A stretch of DNA of 64,000 nt from Blepharisma japonicum (GCA_949751835.1 CATKHK010000118.1:1-64000), one strand, 5' to 3'; positions 37,798-49,111 are shown, numbered from the stretch's first letter. A program made the numbers and translations. The notes: generated from the sequence alone by a model not told the origin.

Positions 37798-37945
37798 TTT
37801 TATAAGCAAAAATTAGTTATCAAAGGCACGAGGAAATTCTTTATGAGTATATTTTATTATCAGGCATATAATTAAATTTCCTATTAAAATTAATATGCTT
37901 TTGCTATAGTTCATACAGTTGAATAATTGCTAATTATTTCAAAAA

Positions 37946-40204
37946 TTAGATAACTTTTATATTATTCAAATTAACATGTCGAGCAATAATAGGCTGTGCA
38001 GGGTTTGAAAACCCTTTGCCTATTTTAAATGCTGGTATTCCTTTATCCCTGAATCTCTTCATCCTAAATCTATTGGCAAGAGTCGGCGAAGCAGATCTAA
38101 TTTCGCTGTCAGCTTTTCTTCTGGCTGGAGGAGAGCCAGGGGCTCTATTTTGGGTCGGGTTTATAGGTTGATGTGACCTTCCTCTTACATTCAATATTTT
38201 TTTAGGAGGCTCTAAAGGTGGTCGAGGTATTATAGGAAGTTTGCTCAACATAGATATAGGCTTTCTATCAATTTTCTGTTTTGAAGGATGATTGGAAATT
38301 ACGATTGGAACAATTTCATCAGAAATTTTAGGTAGAGAAGCAGCAGAAGACTCATCTTGAGATGTATTGATTTTAGGTCGCCTCAGCAATTCTTCTTCGG
38401 GCTGTAATTGAACCCTAGACGATTGGCGCACACGGGAACTAGATCTTTCTTGGCTTAGAGAAAGGGTCGGGATAAAGAACATGTTGCTTTCATTTACTAT
38501 ACTTAAATTCACCAGATCAGGCTCTCTTTGATTTTGCTGGAACTTTTTCTTTGAAGAAATAACCTCTTCTGCTTCTAAAGCGAAAAGAGGTGTATTTGTT
38601 TCAATTATCGAGGGTTTCTGGATTGGCGACTGTATAGAAGTGACAATTACAGTTTCTGACTGTGGAGGGATTATAATTGATTTTGAAATATTCACTGAGT
38701 TTTCAGAAAATTCCTCATGAAATTCTTGCTTTTCTTGCTGAATTTCCTCAATTTTTTCTTCTTCTTTTATGTTTTTAACCTTAACCTCACTAAAATCAAT
38801 GATATTCTCTTCGTCTACACTCTCTTCTTCTTCTTCTTCCTCCTCCTCCTCTTCTTCTTCTTCTTCTTCTTCTTCTTCTGAACTTGAGCTTTTATGAATG
38901 TTTTCATGTGAAAATAAATTTTCTAAATCCTGCGACAAGCCTAAATCCTTGTTTTTTTCTGAAGGAATTTCTGATATATTATCCCATGCTTTTTCGTCTT
39001 TATTTATAGAAATTTCTTCATTCTGCTGCTCTTTAATCTGAGCGTCATGCTTTTTTATAGTTCCTTCTTCGTGAATTAAGTTAAAAACTATGTCTTCTCT
39101 TTCTTCTATAGAAAGTTTTTCAGATCCTAGTTGCTTTGTCAGCTCTTTTCTGTATTTATTGCTTCCTTTTCCTCCAAAAACGACTCCTGCAAATTTCAGA
39201 AGTTTAGAGGAGACCGCAGCAATAATTTTGGCTTCAGGAACGGTTTTTCCATATTCAATTTCTGAGGCAGCTGAGGTTTTTCGTGAGTTTTCTAGCTGAG
39301 ATGGGCTGATTGATTTTAAATCTGAAGGCAATGAGTCTAGTGTGCCTTCTTCACTGGTCAAGCAGCTATCTTCGTCCCTAAATCTATGAATTCTTCTTCT
39401 CAGCTCAATTAATTTTTCATAAACAATTTTCTGAGTTCCTTTTAAATCTAGCTTATCAATAGAAATATCTAAGCTTGATTTTGACTCAATATCAAATTTT
39501 TCTGAGTTTTCTGTGATTTTTGGTATGTTGATGTCCTCATTTTTTCTTTCAGAAAGTTCTCCAAGTGCAACTAATTTTTCCTCTTGCAGTTCTTCTTGAG
39601 AAAAAAGACTTGGCAAAATATCGCCAAGTTTTATAGGTTTGTCCAACTTTTGTCTATGCAAATGCATAATTTCGTCCAGTTCTTGATCAATATCAGTTAG
39701 CCTCTTCTGATAGCTTGATCTTAATTTTTGCTTTTCTCTTTCCTGCTCTTTCATTGCTTCTTCTATTTTTTTTAGTTGCTCAGTCCACATATCTTTACCT
39801 TCTTCTAAATGTTTTTTAATTATTTCAACTTCTTCAAGCATTTCTTGTTCCCTTGCATTTCACAAAGTTTGTTTTTTATTGAGTTTATTTTTTAATTTAA
39901 TTTCTGCCTCTTTGACTTCTAATAAACTTTCAGCTAGTTGTTGGCACTAAATAAAAAATACTTTAAGTTCAAATTGGTTCTTTTCAGACAAAAGAGTTAA
40001 AAGAAGCTGCTGATATTCGGAGAGAAGCTTGGATAAGTGTTTAGAAAAATGTGGGTCAAGTTTAGTTGTTAAAAGCTGCCCAGAAATTTGAAGGGATTCT
40101 AAAGTATCAAAAATTGAAATACTGATGTTCTGTTTTTGGTTTGGTTTGTGCTTTTTCATATTGGATTTGATTATGGATTTTTGCATAATTATTAAGAATT
40201 TCAA
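37946..40204 (-). CDS. Acidic coiled-coil protein, unrecognised
   Basis: 747 aa in two exons (40204-39962, 39946-37946). The N-terminal 35 residues are basic and are followed by helical coiled coil (HLEEGKDMWTEQLKKIEEAM, RLTDIDQELDEIMHLHRQKL). The middle is Ser/Glu-rich with a run of about 20 Glu from a GAA/GAG microsatellite (38822-38880 region). The C-terminus is Pro- and Arg-rich (KLPIIPRPPLEPPKK, then a basic stretch). No catalytic domain is seen. The layout (coiled coil, acidic spacer, basic Pro-rich tail) resembles cytoskeletal or basal-body linkers, but this is only analogy. The intron reading is supported by continuity of the coiled coil across it (FELK to CQQLAESLLE). Confidence 0.7.
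38822..38880. repeat. (CTT/CTC)n trinucleotide microsatellite
   Basis: An uninterrupted run of CTT and CTC triplets on the plus strand, encoding poly-Glu in the minus-strand coiled-coil protein. Confidence 0.9.
39947..39961 (-). other. 15-nt intron (acidic coiled-coil gene)
   Basis: GTATTTTTTATTTAG, phase 0; sequence identical to the intron at 46414-46428 in another gene. A at -6. Confidence 0.85.
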
Positions 40205-40267
40205 AGCAGATAGATTTTTAACTCATTAAATTATTGAATTTGAAAAATAATGGGTAAGTATAATTGA

Positions 40268-41191
40268 TTAACTAACTAAGCTTGAGGTTCCAGAAGTTCC
40301 TTGTGTGAACCCAATTGCACCTTTTTCACCTTCGTGCTGTCCAATTAAATTCATAATTTCTTGTTTTCTCAATCTCACCATAGGATTTGAGTCAATATTT
40401 TCATAACTATGCCGGTTATTTTGCACCACATCTACATACCCGCCTTTTGATACTTCAGATTCTAACGGCCCTTTTTGTCCATACACTGCCCCTTTAACTT
40501 TCCCTACAAGCATGCTAACCCCTTCCCCAATAGTTTCTACTGCTGACTGTGTTGCTGACTCTACCGTTTTCACTGCCTTTGACTGTCCAATTCCTTCTAC
40601 CTTTTCTTTTGCTGTGCTTCCTAGTTCTACCACCTTAGAAAACATACTGGAAAGGATTCCCGTTGAAGTTGTCTCAGTGCCCATTAAAAATTTTTCCTCT
40701 TGAGGATTCGGCAAACATTCTAGGTCTTGGCTGTCTGGGAGCCTTCTTTCCTCTTTAGATTCCTCTTCTTCTTTGATTACTTCTGAGCCGACATTTTTTG
40801 GTGGAAAAGGAATTTCGTATGTTCTTCTTTCAGAGATAGTATCAAGCATTTTCCGATAATAGTCCATAGCTTTGGTTCTATATTTTACATTTATTGGCGT
40901 ATCAGGGCCGATTTCATAATAAGTCAAAAATTCTCTCAATGTAGAGTTTCCACCAGAGATCAATAACTTTAGCTCTTTATAGCCCCACTCTTCTTCAACT
41001 ATTAGCTTAATCTTGGAAATACCAGGCAGAAGAACTCTATGAGAATCAGCACATTTAGAGCAGAGAAAGATCCCATGGTTGTAAGAGCAGCTGGTTGGGT
41101 CAGGCATGTTACAATCAAAGCAAACTTGGTTGTCTGGGCCTTCGAAGAGTTTATTGAAGATTTGTAATTTGACATCAGATGACTGCGACAT
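40268..41191 (-). CDS. ArfGAP-domain protein (ArfGAP1/2/3-like)
   Basis: 307 aa from the ATG at 41191; an in-frame ATG at 41245 would add 18 residues, but MSQSSDVKLQIFNKLF aligns with the usual N-terminus of Glo3/ArfGAP3-type proteins. The zinc finger is C-x2-C-x16-C-x2-C (VCFDCNMPDPTSC, FLCSKCADSHR). The Arg finger (HR) is kept, but the usual PxW motif is changed and LGVHIS reads LLPGIS, so activity may be altered. GGNSTLREFLTYY and KYRTKAMDYYRKML complete the domain by about residue 130. The C-terminal half contains an amphipathic, Ser/Val-rich stretch (TVESATQSAVETIGEGVSML) of the type that senses Golgi membrane curvature. Likely role: Arf-GTP hydrolysis at Golgi/COPI membranes. Confidence 0.8.
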   Translation of the reverse strand: MSQSSDVKLQIFNKLFEGPDNQVCFDCNMPDPTSCSYNHGIFLCSKCADSHRVLLPGISKIKLIVEEEWGYKELKLLISGGNSTLREFLTYYEIGPDTPINVKYRTKAMDYYRKMLDTISERRTYEIPFPPKNVGSEVIKEEEESKEERRLPDSQDLECLPNPQEEKFLMGTETTSTGILSSMFSKVVELGSTAKEKVEGIGQSKAVKTVESATQSAVETIGEGVSMLVGKVKGAVYGQKGPLESEVSKGGYVDVVQNNRHSYENIDSNPMVRLRKQEIMNLIGQHEGEKGAIGFTQGTSGTSSLVS

Positions 41192-41287
41192 TTCTTTTAT
41201 TGCAAAAATATGGAAATTATTGGTTGATATTTTTGAATTTACCATTTTTAACAGAAATGAGAATTTATAAATAAAAATTATTTGTTA

Positions 41288-43057
41288 TTAAACTTGCTGC
41301 TTTTTTCTGATTGAGCTCATAGTTTCTTCTGTTTGTGCCCATTCTAACACTAGCCTTCTTCCATATAGATGTGTGTTTTGCAGAGAAGTCATCGCATTTT
41401 CTGCGTCATCATGAGTTAAAAATTCCACAAATGCAAATCCTCGATGTGTTCCTTGAGCTTTGCTAGGAATTCTTACGTTTTTGACCTCCCCGAAATTTTG
41501 GAACAAATTCTTTAATTCTTCTTTTGTGGCTTCAAAAGCCAGATTTTTGACTAATAATTTGATTCTGTTATCACTCTCTTTGACTTCTTCTTCAACTCTA
41601 GGTCTTTTTTGGGGTATTTGTATAGTGGTTTTTGCCTCAGATAATTTTAATGCGTGGCCATCTAATAAAGAATTATTTAAATTCCTTAATGCTTTGCTTG
41701 CAGATTTTTCAGTTGAATATTCAACGAAGCCATACCCACAAGGTAATCCTTTATTAGTGACAATTCGGATGCTTTTTATTGTCCCGCACTGCTTCATATG
41801 GTCTTCTAGCTTTTGCCTTGTAGTTTCAAAGGAAAGGTTTTTTACAAATAAAGTGTTTGTGCTTGCTTTGGTAATTTCTATAGGTTTTGTATATTCACTA
41901 TCAAAAGTGTTTAATGGCGCCCATTCTAGATATAAGGGTAGGGATTTATAGCTCAAATAAGAAGCATGCTGAAAAGCATTTTCTGCAGCTGCTGAGTCTA
42001 AATATTCCACAATTGCTATAGTTTTTGAAGGAGGCATGCAGCATCTCCCGATTGCTCCATACCTCGAAAAAATATCCTGCATATCCGAGAGTGATGAGCT
42101 CCCAGGCAGATTTTTCACAATAATCACATTTTGACTCCTAGCAGCTGAATTTCTATCTCCATTAAAAGCTTCATAATTGATCCCTTGAGTCTGCATCCAC
42201 TCCTTAATTTCTTGCAAAATCTTTGTCTCAGCCATCGATATCTTCACAGCTAAATCATCAGCTCCTGTGTCCATAAACTCTCCTTTACTCATATGCAATT
42301 TGTTTGACATGGCTGAAGCTACCGAATCAGGGTTTAAAAACAGCGTGTTTCATGTATTAGAATTTTTGCCTTTTTCTTTAAGCTTTGCCGCCAGAATTTT
42401 TTTATAAGAACTCGGTGCGTGAGACTCTACAATGACTTCAGGCTTCTTTTTAGCTTGGATTATATGGAGCAGTCTCCCTTGGAATACACTTCTGTCTAAT
42501 TTATCAAAAGCTTGCACTGCAGACTCAGTCGCTGCAAACTTCACATATGCAAAACCTTTGGGCCTATGGTTTTCTGCATCTATTGGGAGTGTGATTTCTT
42601 CAATAGCTCCAAATTGAGAAAAAAGGTCTTCAATATCTTCTTTGCTGACCCCATATGATAAATTTCTTAAAAACAGTCGTGAAGGATCTATTTCTAGATT
42701 TTTATTATCAGAGTTTTCTGTAGATTCCTCAATGATTTTTTCTTCTTCTTTCTGTGGCTCATTTTTGGCTGGTTTTTGCTTTTGTTTTTTGCTTCAAGTT
42801 TTTAAGGAAGGGTCACTTTGTGGCTTGGCTTCTTCGACTTGGATTTTGCAGGTTCCTATGTAATTTTTATCAAAATATTTTGTAAGGACTTCTGAGATCC
42901 CTTTTTCACGGAACCCAATGAAGGCGACTCGTCTGAAGGTTCCGTCGGCTTCTTTGAGGAGTTTAACATCAGTCACTTCTCCTTTAGCAGAAAAAAACTG
43001 TTTTAGCTGCTGCTCGGTGGCGTTTTTAGGAAGATTTTTCACAAAGATTCTGGACAT
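41288..43057 (-). CDS. MRD1: RBM19/Mrd1-like protein with five RRMs (pre-rRNA processing)
   Basis: 589 aa; TGA codons at 42350-42352 and 42794-42796 are Trp. Five RNA-recognition motifs are visible: RRM1 (SRIFVKNLPKNATEQQL), RRM2 (RLFLRNLSYGVSKEDIEDLF), RRM3 (NVIIVKNLPGSSSLSDMQ), RRM4 (TLFVKNLSFETTRQKLEDHM) and RRM5 (KLLVKNLAFEATKEELKNLF with GTHRGFAFVEF). Their order and spacing, with a charged linker between RRM1 and RRM2 and a long one between 2 and 3, is that of yeast Mrd1 and animal RBM19. Those proteins act in the nucleolus at the 5' end of the 35S pre-rRNA in small-subunit maturation. It is somewhat shorter than Mrd1 (887 aa). It diverges from NME7 across about 190 bp, probably a shared promoter. 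Confidence 0.88.
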
Positions 43058-43243
43058 TCTTATGGAAAACTAATAAAAATTTGCATAATTATCATATATG
43101 GATTTTGGACATTGGAAATTGGAAGAAAGTTATATAGTTTTTCTAGGTTTTATTAGTAAATTCAAAATCGAAATTATAAGAAAGTGCTATTTCGCATCTA
43201 AATTACTCAAAATTTACTTATTCAAATCATTTTATATATTTAA

Positions 43244-44377
43244 ATGGCAGCATCTGAAGATCGGTTCGTGTTCATAGTAGACTGGTTTGACCAGCCTGCC
43301 TCCTTAATTCGTAAATACCAAGTCACATACTACTGTGTAGACAACACAATTGAAATGGTACTGTTAACGTAGTATGACATAAAAAACCGCCGCATTTTCC
43401 TAAAAAGATGCCAATATCCCACCATCGCCTTGACTGATTTATTCATCGGCGCCACTGTTACAATATATTCAAGGCAGCTTAAGGTCGTTGAGTACGCTGA
43501 CGTATTTACAAGGACCCATTTTGAGTCCCAAAGGGGCAGAACTTTTGCAATGATCAAGCCAGACTGCTACTCTCATATAGGAAAAATAGTAGATACAATA
43601 ATGACTGCTGGATTCAGAATCAGCAACATGAAAATGGCCCATTTTACGATTGACGACGCCCGACAATTCTATGCTGAGCACCAAGGCAAGCCATTTTACA
43701 ATGAACTAGTAAACTTCATGGCAAGTGATGTAGTTGTCGGCATGGAACTTATAGCAGAAAATGCAGTCCCCAGATGGAGAGAGTTAATGGGCCCTACAAA
43801 CCCGAATACAGCTAGAGTTGACGCACCTAGAAGCTTGAGAGCTGTTTTTGGGACTGAAGGGTCACATAATGCAGTTCATGGAAGTGATGCCCCAGCAAGC
43901 GCGACTAGAGAAATCAACTTTTTCTTTGGGCTGCAAGCTAACCCAGCTGTGCTTAATAACTGCACTTGCTGTGTGATTAAGCCTCATGCGATTGACAATG
44001 CTGGAAAAATCATTGATATGATATTAAATGAAGGGTATGAAATTTCAGCTTTACAGATGTTTAGTATAGATAAACCGACTGCACAAGAGTTTTTGGAGGT
44101 TTATAAAGGAGTTCTGCCGGAATATGTCGCAACTGTAGACGAATTGACATCAGGACCGCTGATAGCCATGGAGATTAGACAAGAAAATGTAGTTCAGAGC
44201 TTTAGACAGCTTTGTGGGCCAATTGATCCAGAAGTAGCGAAGAATTTGAGACCAGGGACGATTAGGGCGAGATTTGGGGTTAATAAAGTGCAAAATGCTG
44301 TCCATTGTACGGATCTGCCTGAGGATGGAGCCCTTGAATGTGAGTATTTCTTTAGAATTTTAAGCGGCTCTAACTAA
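43244..44377 (+). CDS. NME7: NME7, DM10 plus double NDK-domain protein
   Basis: 372 aa in two exons (43244-43357, 43373-44377). The N-terminal DM10 domain (RFVFIVDWFDQPASLIRKY, LTDLFIGATVTIYSRQL) is followed by two nucleoside-diphosphate-kinase domains: NDK A (TFAMIKPDCYSHIGKIVD) and NDK B (CCVIKPHAIDNAGKIIDMI). Each ends in an NAVHGSD/NAVHCTD motif with the catalytic His. Length and order match animal NME7 (376 aa). NME7 is part of gamma-tubulin ring complexes and a microtubule inner protein of cilia, fitting a heavily ciliated cell. The intron restores the DM10 strand IEMYDIKNRRIFLKR; without it the protein would start inside DM10. Confidence 0.95.
43358..43372 (+). other. 15-nt intron (NME7 gene)
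   Basis: GTACTGTTAACGTAG, phase 0, between ATG and TAT of the DM10 strand IEMYDIKNR; A at -6. Confidence 0.9.
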
Positions 44378-44463
44378 GAATTAAGTAATTTCTTATTTAA
44401 TTTTTCAGAAATTTTTTAAAATTTTTCAGTTAGATATCGTTAAATTGTTTTTGCATTTTAAAA

Positions 44464-45984
44464 ATGAATACATCATTGACTATTCCAAAAAAGCCAAATA
44501 GTTGTAATTCATCAGTTTTGGCGGCTGCTTCATTAAATCACACTGGCAAAAACATACCAAAAATTCTTACGCCTAGAGTTAGAGGGGAAAATGGACCATT
44601 ACTTATGTTTGATAAGCTAAATAGTAGTAATGCATCAGTTTTATCATCTGCATCATTGAACCAAACTACGAGAAATATAACGAAAAATCTGCATGCGAAT
44701 ACACCAAGAATGAAAGAAAACATACCTGTTTCCTCAGATGAACTGAAATTTCCAATGCCAGCTGCATCAGCATTGAAAAGTTATAAAGCGTATCTAAGCA
44801 GTTGGGAGCAAGGGGAAATTTTAGATTACAATAAAATTTATTTTATTGGAAATCATGCTAAAAAATCACACTTAAGAGTTGGCCCAAACAATGGATTTGA
44901 CGATGATAGGGGTGATTATAAAATTTCTTTAGGTGATCATATATGTTACCGCTATGAAGTCAATCAACAACTAGGGAAAGGCTCCTTTGGTCAAGTATTT
45001 AAAGCATATGATCATAAAGATAAAGAATCCGTAGCGATGAAAATAATAAGGAATAAAAGTAGGTTCCATCAGCAAGGTGTTGTTGAGGTAAAAGTTCTAA
45101 AAGCCCTAAAAGATCATGATTCCCAAGATAGATACAATGTAGTGCATATAAAAGACTTTTTTATTTTCAGAAAACATCTCTGCATTACTTTTGAGCTGCT
45201 CAGTATAAATTTGTATGATTTTATAAAAAGCAACCATTTTCATGGATTAAGCTTGCCTTTGATAAGAAGATTCGCTTATCAAATCCTCCAATGCCTAAAA
45301 CTTTCCCACAGATTAGGAATTATACACTGCGATTTAAAGCCTGAAAATATTTTATTAAGGCAATCAAATAAATCAAGCTTAAAAGTTATTGATTTTGGGT
45401 CATCTTGCTATGAAGATCAGAAACTTTATACATATATACAGAGTCGGTTTTATAGAGCTCCTGAAATTATGCTTGGCATTCCATATACAACTGGCATTGA
45501 TATGTGAAGCTTTGGTTGCATTTTAGTTGAGCTTTATACAGGCTACCCACTTTTTCCCGGCGAGTCTGAACTTGAACAGCTACAATGCATTATGGAAGTA
45601 AAAGGAATACCTCCATATAGCATCCTCCAGCAGTCGACCCGATCTAAACTATTTTTCGATTCATCAGGATACCCAAAAATTACTGCAAATTCAAGAGGTA
45701 AAAAGCACTACCCAAGTACAAAAGAACTTAAAGAAATTTTACGCGATACTGATGCACATTTCCAGGACTTTGTTGAAAAATGCTTAGAATGGGATCCAGA
45801 AAGGAGACTCAAGGCAGAAGATGCTTTAAAGCATATATGAATAATGGAAGGAATTTCTAGGGCTCCTACAGCATCAACTCCAAAAGCTACTGAAGTTCCT
45901 AAGCCTGTACATAAGCACAAACTAAGTTATCAAGAGCATGCAAAATCTACACGCCATTCTAAGCCTGGAAGTTTTTTATTTTAA
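44464..45984 (+). CDS. DYRK-family protein kinase, class II
   Basis: 506 aa; TGA at 45505-45507 and 45838-45840 are Trp (the first in the invariant DMW-SFG). The N-terminus has a twofold repeat (SSVLAAASLNHTGKNIPK, ASVLSSASLNQTTRNITK). It is followed by a DYRK-homology box, LSSWEQGEILDYNKIYFIG, typical of class II members such as DYRK2 and Pom1. The kinase domain has GKGSFGQVFKA, the VAMKII Lys, catalytic loop HCDLKPENILL, DFGSS, and the activation loop YTYIQSRFYRAPE, whose second Tyr is the autophosphorylation site. All catalytic residues are present. The tail is basic (TRHSKPGS). Class II DYRKs control cell polarity, cell cycle and cytoskeleton. The gene lies 86 bp after NME7 on the same strand. 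Confidence 0.92.
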
Positions 45985-46278
45985 TCATATATATTAGCAA
46001 AAAGTGAAATCCAATAGATTATTTACGAAATTCTTTAGGTTCCCCAGAATGCATAATTTACAAATAAATAGTAGTCAAATTATCTTCTTAAGAGAGTTCA
46101 TCAATTTTATGTATATGGATGCGTTAATAATGTTATAATTTTTCTAGTATATAAATATCTTAAAATGACATGAAAAACCTACAAGTTTATTTTCGTTTTA
46201 ATTAAGGCAAATATTAAATGCAAATACTCTCACTATTATATTCTACTTCATAAAAAAACTAACCAAAATTAAAATAAT

Positions 46279-47595
46279 ATGGATCAAAATTTCACTCTTT
46301 TTGACTTGAACAAAAAACCTTTACATATCATATTCAAAAAGCATTTAGGTCACGAAAAAAGATTACCTGTACCAGAATATCAAAAATTTTGCAAAATTGC
46401 AAGAGTTTGCCCAGTATTTTTTATTTAGGATTTAATATCAATAGCAGAACTTCGAGCTGTGATATCAAGGGTTTCCAATACAATCTCTATATCGAAGGTT
46501 TCTTTCAGCTTCGATGACTTTGAAAAATCATTGAAAGAAATTGCAATAATTTCTTCTAAGGGATCAATTTCTGAGAGAGTGAAATCATTTTTTTTGCAAA
46601 TTGTCCCTCGTTGCCAGGCCAAGTACGGCGTTGACTTCAATATGACAGAAAAAAAAGAAGCACAAGTAACGCTAAAAAAAATCCAAAAAGCGAATAATAC
46701 TTCGAGATCAAGTCTCAACGATTCTGGATCTGGGCTAGACCTAAACATCAAAGAAGCCTTAGACACTCTGAAATTAAGCGACTCTATGAGAACTACCAGC
46801 TTATCACCGATGTCTGATTCTGATAAACCTGGCCACAGGGCTCGAAAATTTTCTTTCTCAAGTCGAAGTGAATCAGGGAGTCCAATGGGGAAACTTTTTA
46901 TGTCCCCAAGAAATTCCTTAAAGCCTATAAAAACCTTTAAATTACCACTAAAAACAGAAGAAGTCCAAAGAAACGGCAAAACCTCTCCTGAAAAAATTAA
47001 AAATCCAGTTGAGCCTGGAGATTTAGACGAATTTATACAGACTGAGCAATCTATTTTGAACGAGGTTGCAACGGTGACTGTTTCATTAGCAAAGCCAAAG
47101 CAGAGAATTAAATTAGATATTGATTTAAGTAAAACAGAAGACCCCAGCCCGGAAATTATAACTCAAAGGATTTCAAGTCTCGGGATAGAGAAATTTTCTT
47201 CAAATGAAAATGATAAAAAAGCAATTTTGGACCAAATTAAAAAAATTTCACCTATAAGAGATTGTGTGCTACCTCCAGCTCCTGAGCCTGTTCATACAGT
47301 CCAAAACCCTAAAGTTTCGATAGAGAAAGGATCATCTTTAGAGACTATGAAATTATTATTGGAAAATTTTAAAAATAAAAAGATCAAGAAGGATAATAAG
47401 CAGAAACCTATAAGAACTATTTATAAAGATTTTGACAAGTTCCTTACAAATGAAAGAAAATTCACATTTTCTAAAGATTTTGTCCTAGGAATTATAATTC
47501 GAGCATGGAAGTCTGAGGCTGCTAAAAGTAAAGCATCAAAAGCTCAGCCAAGTCAATTGCGAACAAGTTTAAACAAATTAAAGTTAAAAAAATAA
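46279..47595 (+). CDS. Unknown basic protein with conserved-looking N-terminal helical domain
   Basis: 433 aa in two exons (46279-46413, 46429-47595). Residues 1-115 form a compact, mixed helical region (HIIFKKHLGHEKRLPVPEY, then DLISIAELRAVISRVSN and FDDFEKSLKEIAIIS) that looks like a globular domain, though I cannot name it. Residues 130-280 are Ser/Pro/Lys-rich (SDKPGHRARKFSFSSRSES) with possible phosphorylation sites. The C-terminus (EFTFSKDFV-like segment and RTSLNKLKLKK end) is basic. The intron joins KIARVCP to DLISIAEL; without it the first 45 codons end at TAG. A Lys-rich, flexible cytoskeletal or chromatin protein is the best guess. Confidence 0.65.
46414..46428 (+). other. 15-nt intron (unknown basic protein gene)
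   Basis: GTATTTTTTATTTAG, phase 0; identical to the intron at 39947-39961. A at -6. Confidence 0.82.
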
Positions 47596-47617
47596 ACTGA
47601 TAATTTGACTTTAAATA

Positions 47618-48142
47618 TTAACACTCACAGCATCCTGGGTTAGGCTCGTCATCCTTAAATAGTGTAACTGCATGAAGTAAAATATCATTACCATGGCATG
47701 GGCAGCAAGAAATATCAGGCTTGCATTGAGGATTTTCACATAAAAGCTCACATTGTGGCTTAGGACAATCTGCTGGCTTATAGCATTTCCAATCACATGT
47801 AGGCTCTTTACAAATAATTTGACATTTAGGTGCAGGAGGTTGGCAGATAGTAATACAATGAGGTGCTGAACAAACGGCTTGGCATTCTGGACATCCTTCA
47901 TCACTGCAAGAACTTCCTGGGCATTTTATTTCACATTGTGGCTGCTCACACTTGACTTCACATAAAGCTCCTGAAGGTTCTTCACAAGTTGTATGACACT
48001 CTGCAGGAGCACATACAGGATCACATAGAGCTGGACATACTGGATCGTTGCATTTCCAAGAGCATTGAGGAGAGCACTCTGGAGGGTTCAAAAATGTACC
48101 TAAAGCGGATAAGGCTAAAAGAGGTAGAAGTTTAAAATTCAT
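47618..48142 (-). CDS. Secreted cysteine-rich repeat protein
   Basis: 174 aa from ATG at 48142. An upstream in-frame extension exists, but MNFKLLPLLALSALG is a clear signal peptide with a likely cleavage near GTFLNPP. The mature part is packed with Cys in a loose repeat of about 8-12 residues, often C-x3-C with Pro nearby (CSPQCSWKCNDPVCPALC, PKCQIICKEPTCDWKCYK). It ends in CCEC after a short hydrophobic stretch (HGNDILLHAVTLF). Disulphide-rich secreted or surface protein. Nothing in the sequence gives a partner. It converges with the plus-strand gene ending at 47595, 22 bp away. Confidence 0.75.
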   Translation of the reverse strand: MNFKLLPLLALSALGTFLNPPECSPQCSWKCNDPVCPALCDPVCAPAECHTTCEEPSGALCEVKCEQPQCEIKCPGSSCSDEGCPECQAVCSAPHCITICQPPAPKCQIICKEPTCDWKCYKPADCPKPQCELLCENPQCKPDISCCPCHGNDILLHAVTLFKDDEPNPGCCEC

Positions 48143-48511
48143 TTTTAACGGTATTTGGATTTGATAGCAAAGAGAGAAAATGATGAAATAGCAGGGGAAA
48201 TAGCGCAAGACTATCTTATAATGAATGGAATAATTTAATTTTGCATAATAATCATTAATATATACTAGGATTAGCAAAAGTATTAATGATACATTATAAA
48301 ACTCTGCATTTGAAATAATTTATATTGGCAATTATTTTTGATTTCGATCAATAAGAGTGCAAGCTTAGCTAAATCTTAAAAATTATATATTACTATATTG
48401 CTTCTATTTACCTATCATTCCTCTTTGGCATAAAATAATCCTTACCGTGTGAAAAATCGACTGCTTCATAATTTTCAGTCTTTTCTTTAGAGAGCATTTT
48501 TTCTTTTCATC
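48143..48511. other. Short gap between the Cys-rich and CWC16 genes
   Basis: Presumably holds the promoter of the Cys-rich gene. Just downstream of the CWC16 stop, a minus-strand open stretch at about 48410-48495 (KEKTENYEAVDFSHGKDYF) looks protein-like. It might be an extension of CWC16 or a lost exon, but no standard intron of the local type connects it. Confidence 0.3.
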
Positions 48512-49111
48512 TTAATAAATTGTACCTGTCTTTCTGTCATTTCTCACACTATTCTTATAACAAGTATGCATCAAGTTTTTCTTTTCTTTTCTCAGCTTTT
48601 TTCTCATCATCTGATTTAAACCAAAGTCATCTTTAAATCTTTCCTTTATAATTATCACATTTAATGCTTGTATTTTTGCAATCCTTGGACCATCTATCGC
48701 TATGGCAGATTCAGCTGGCTCTTTATTGATTTTTTCTGAGCCAATTTCTATTGATTTTATTTCTTCAATATCAATTAGTTCTTCTCTGGAATTATTTGAG
48801 CATCTATTTTTTGTATATTTATAGCATCCTATCGCTGGAGTGTATTCACAGTGCTCTGGATCTGTTGTAATAGCAATTAAGTTTGCACACTTTTTGCATC
48901 TCATTGAAAATTCAATAATTGGGGTTGAAAAATAATTCCTTGCTAAATTTTTATTACTGTTTTGCTGGAATGCTTTCATTTGAGTGCTTTTATAAAAGAT
49001 TTTGTCGCAGCTTGAGCACGCAATATCAAATGGCATTTCAAAAATAGTCTTGGGGTAGTTTTCACTTCAATTTTTGTTTTGCTCCTTGCTTTCTCTTTTT
49101 CAGCTCTCCAT
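48512..49111 (-). CDS. CWC16/CCDC130-YJU2 family splicing factor
   Basis: 199 aa; the ATG at 49111 gives a leader (MESWKRESKEQNKNWSENY, two TGA-Trp) before the family hallmark FEMPFDIACSSC. The zinc-binding pairs C-x2-C (ACSSC and MRCKKC) flank YFSTPIIEFSMRC and are followed by ITTDPEHCEY, all typical of the CWC16 domain. The C-terminal part is helical and basic (MMRKKLRKEKKNLMH). Members (Yju2, CCDC94, CCDC130) associate with the spliceosome around the first catalytic step. In an organism with 15-nt introns the protein is of special interest. It is shorter than animal CCDC130 (about 396 aa), lacking the long tail. Confidence 0.85.

Noticed and set aside
47611-47904. Second minus-strand frame overlapping the Cys-rich gene
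   Set aside because: Alternate-frame reading of the Cys-codon-rich sequence; the signal-peptide frame is the coherent one.
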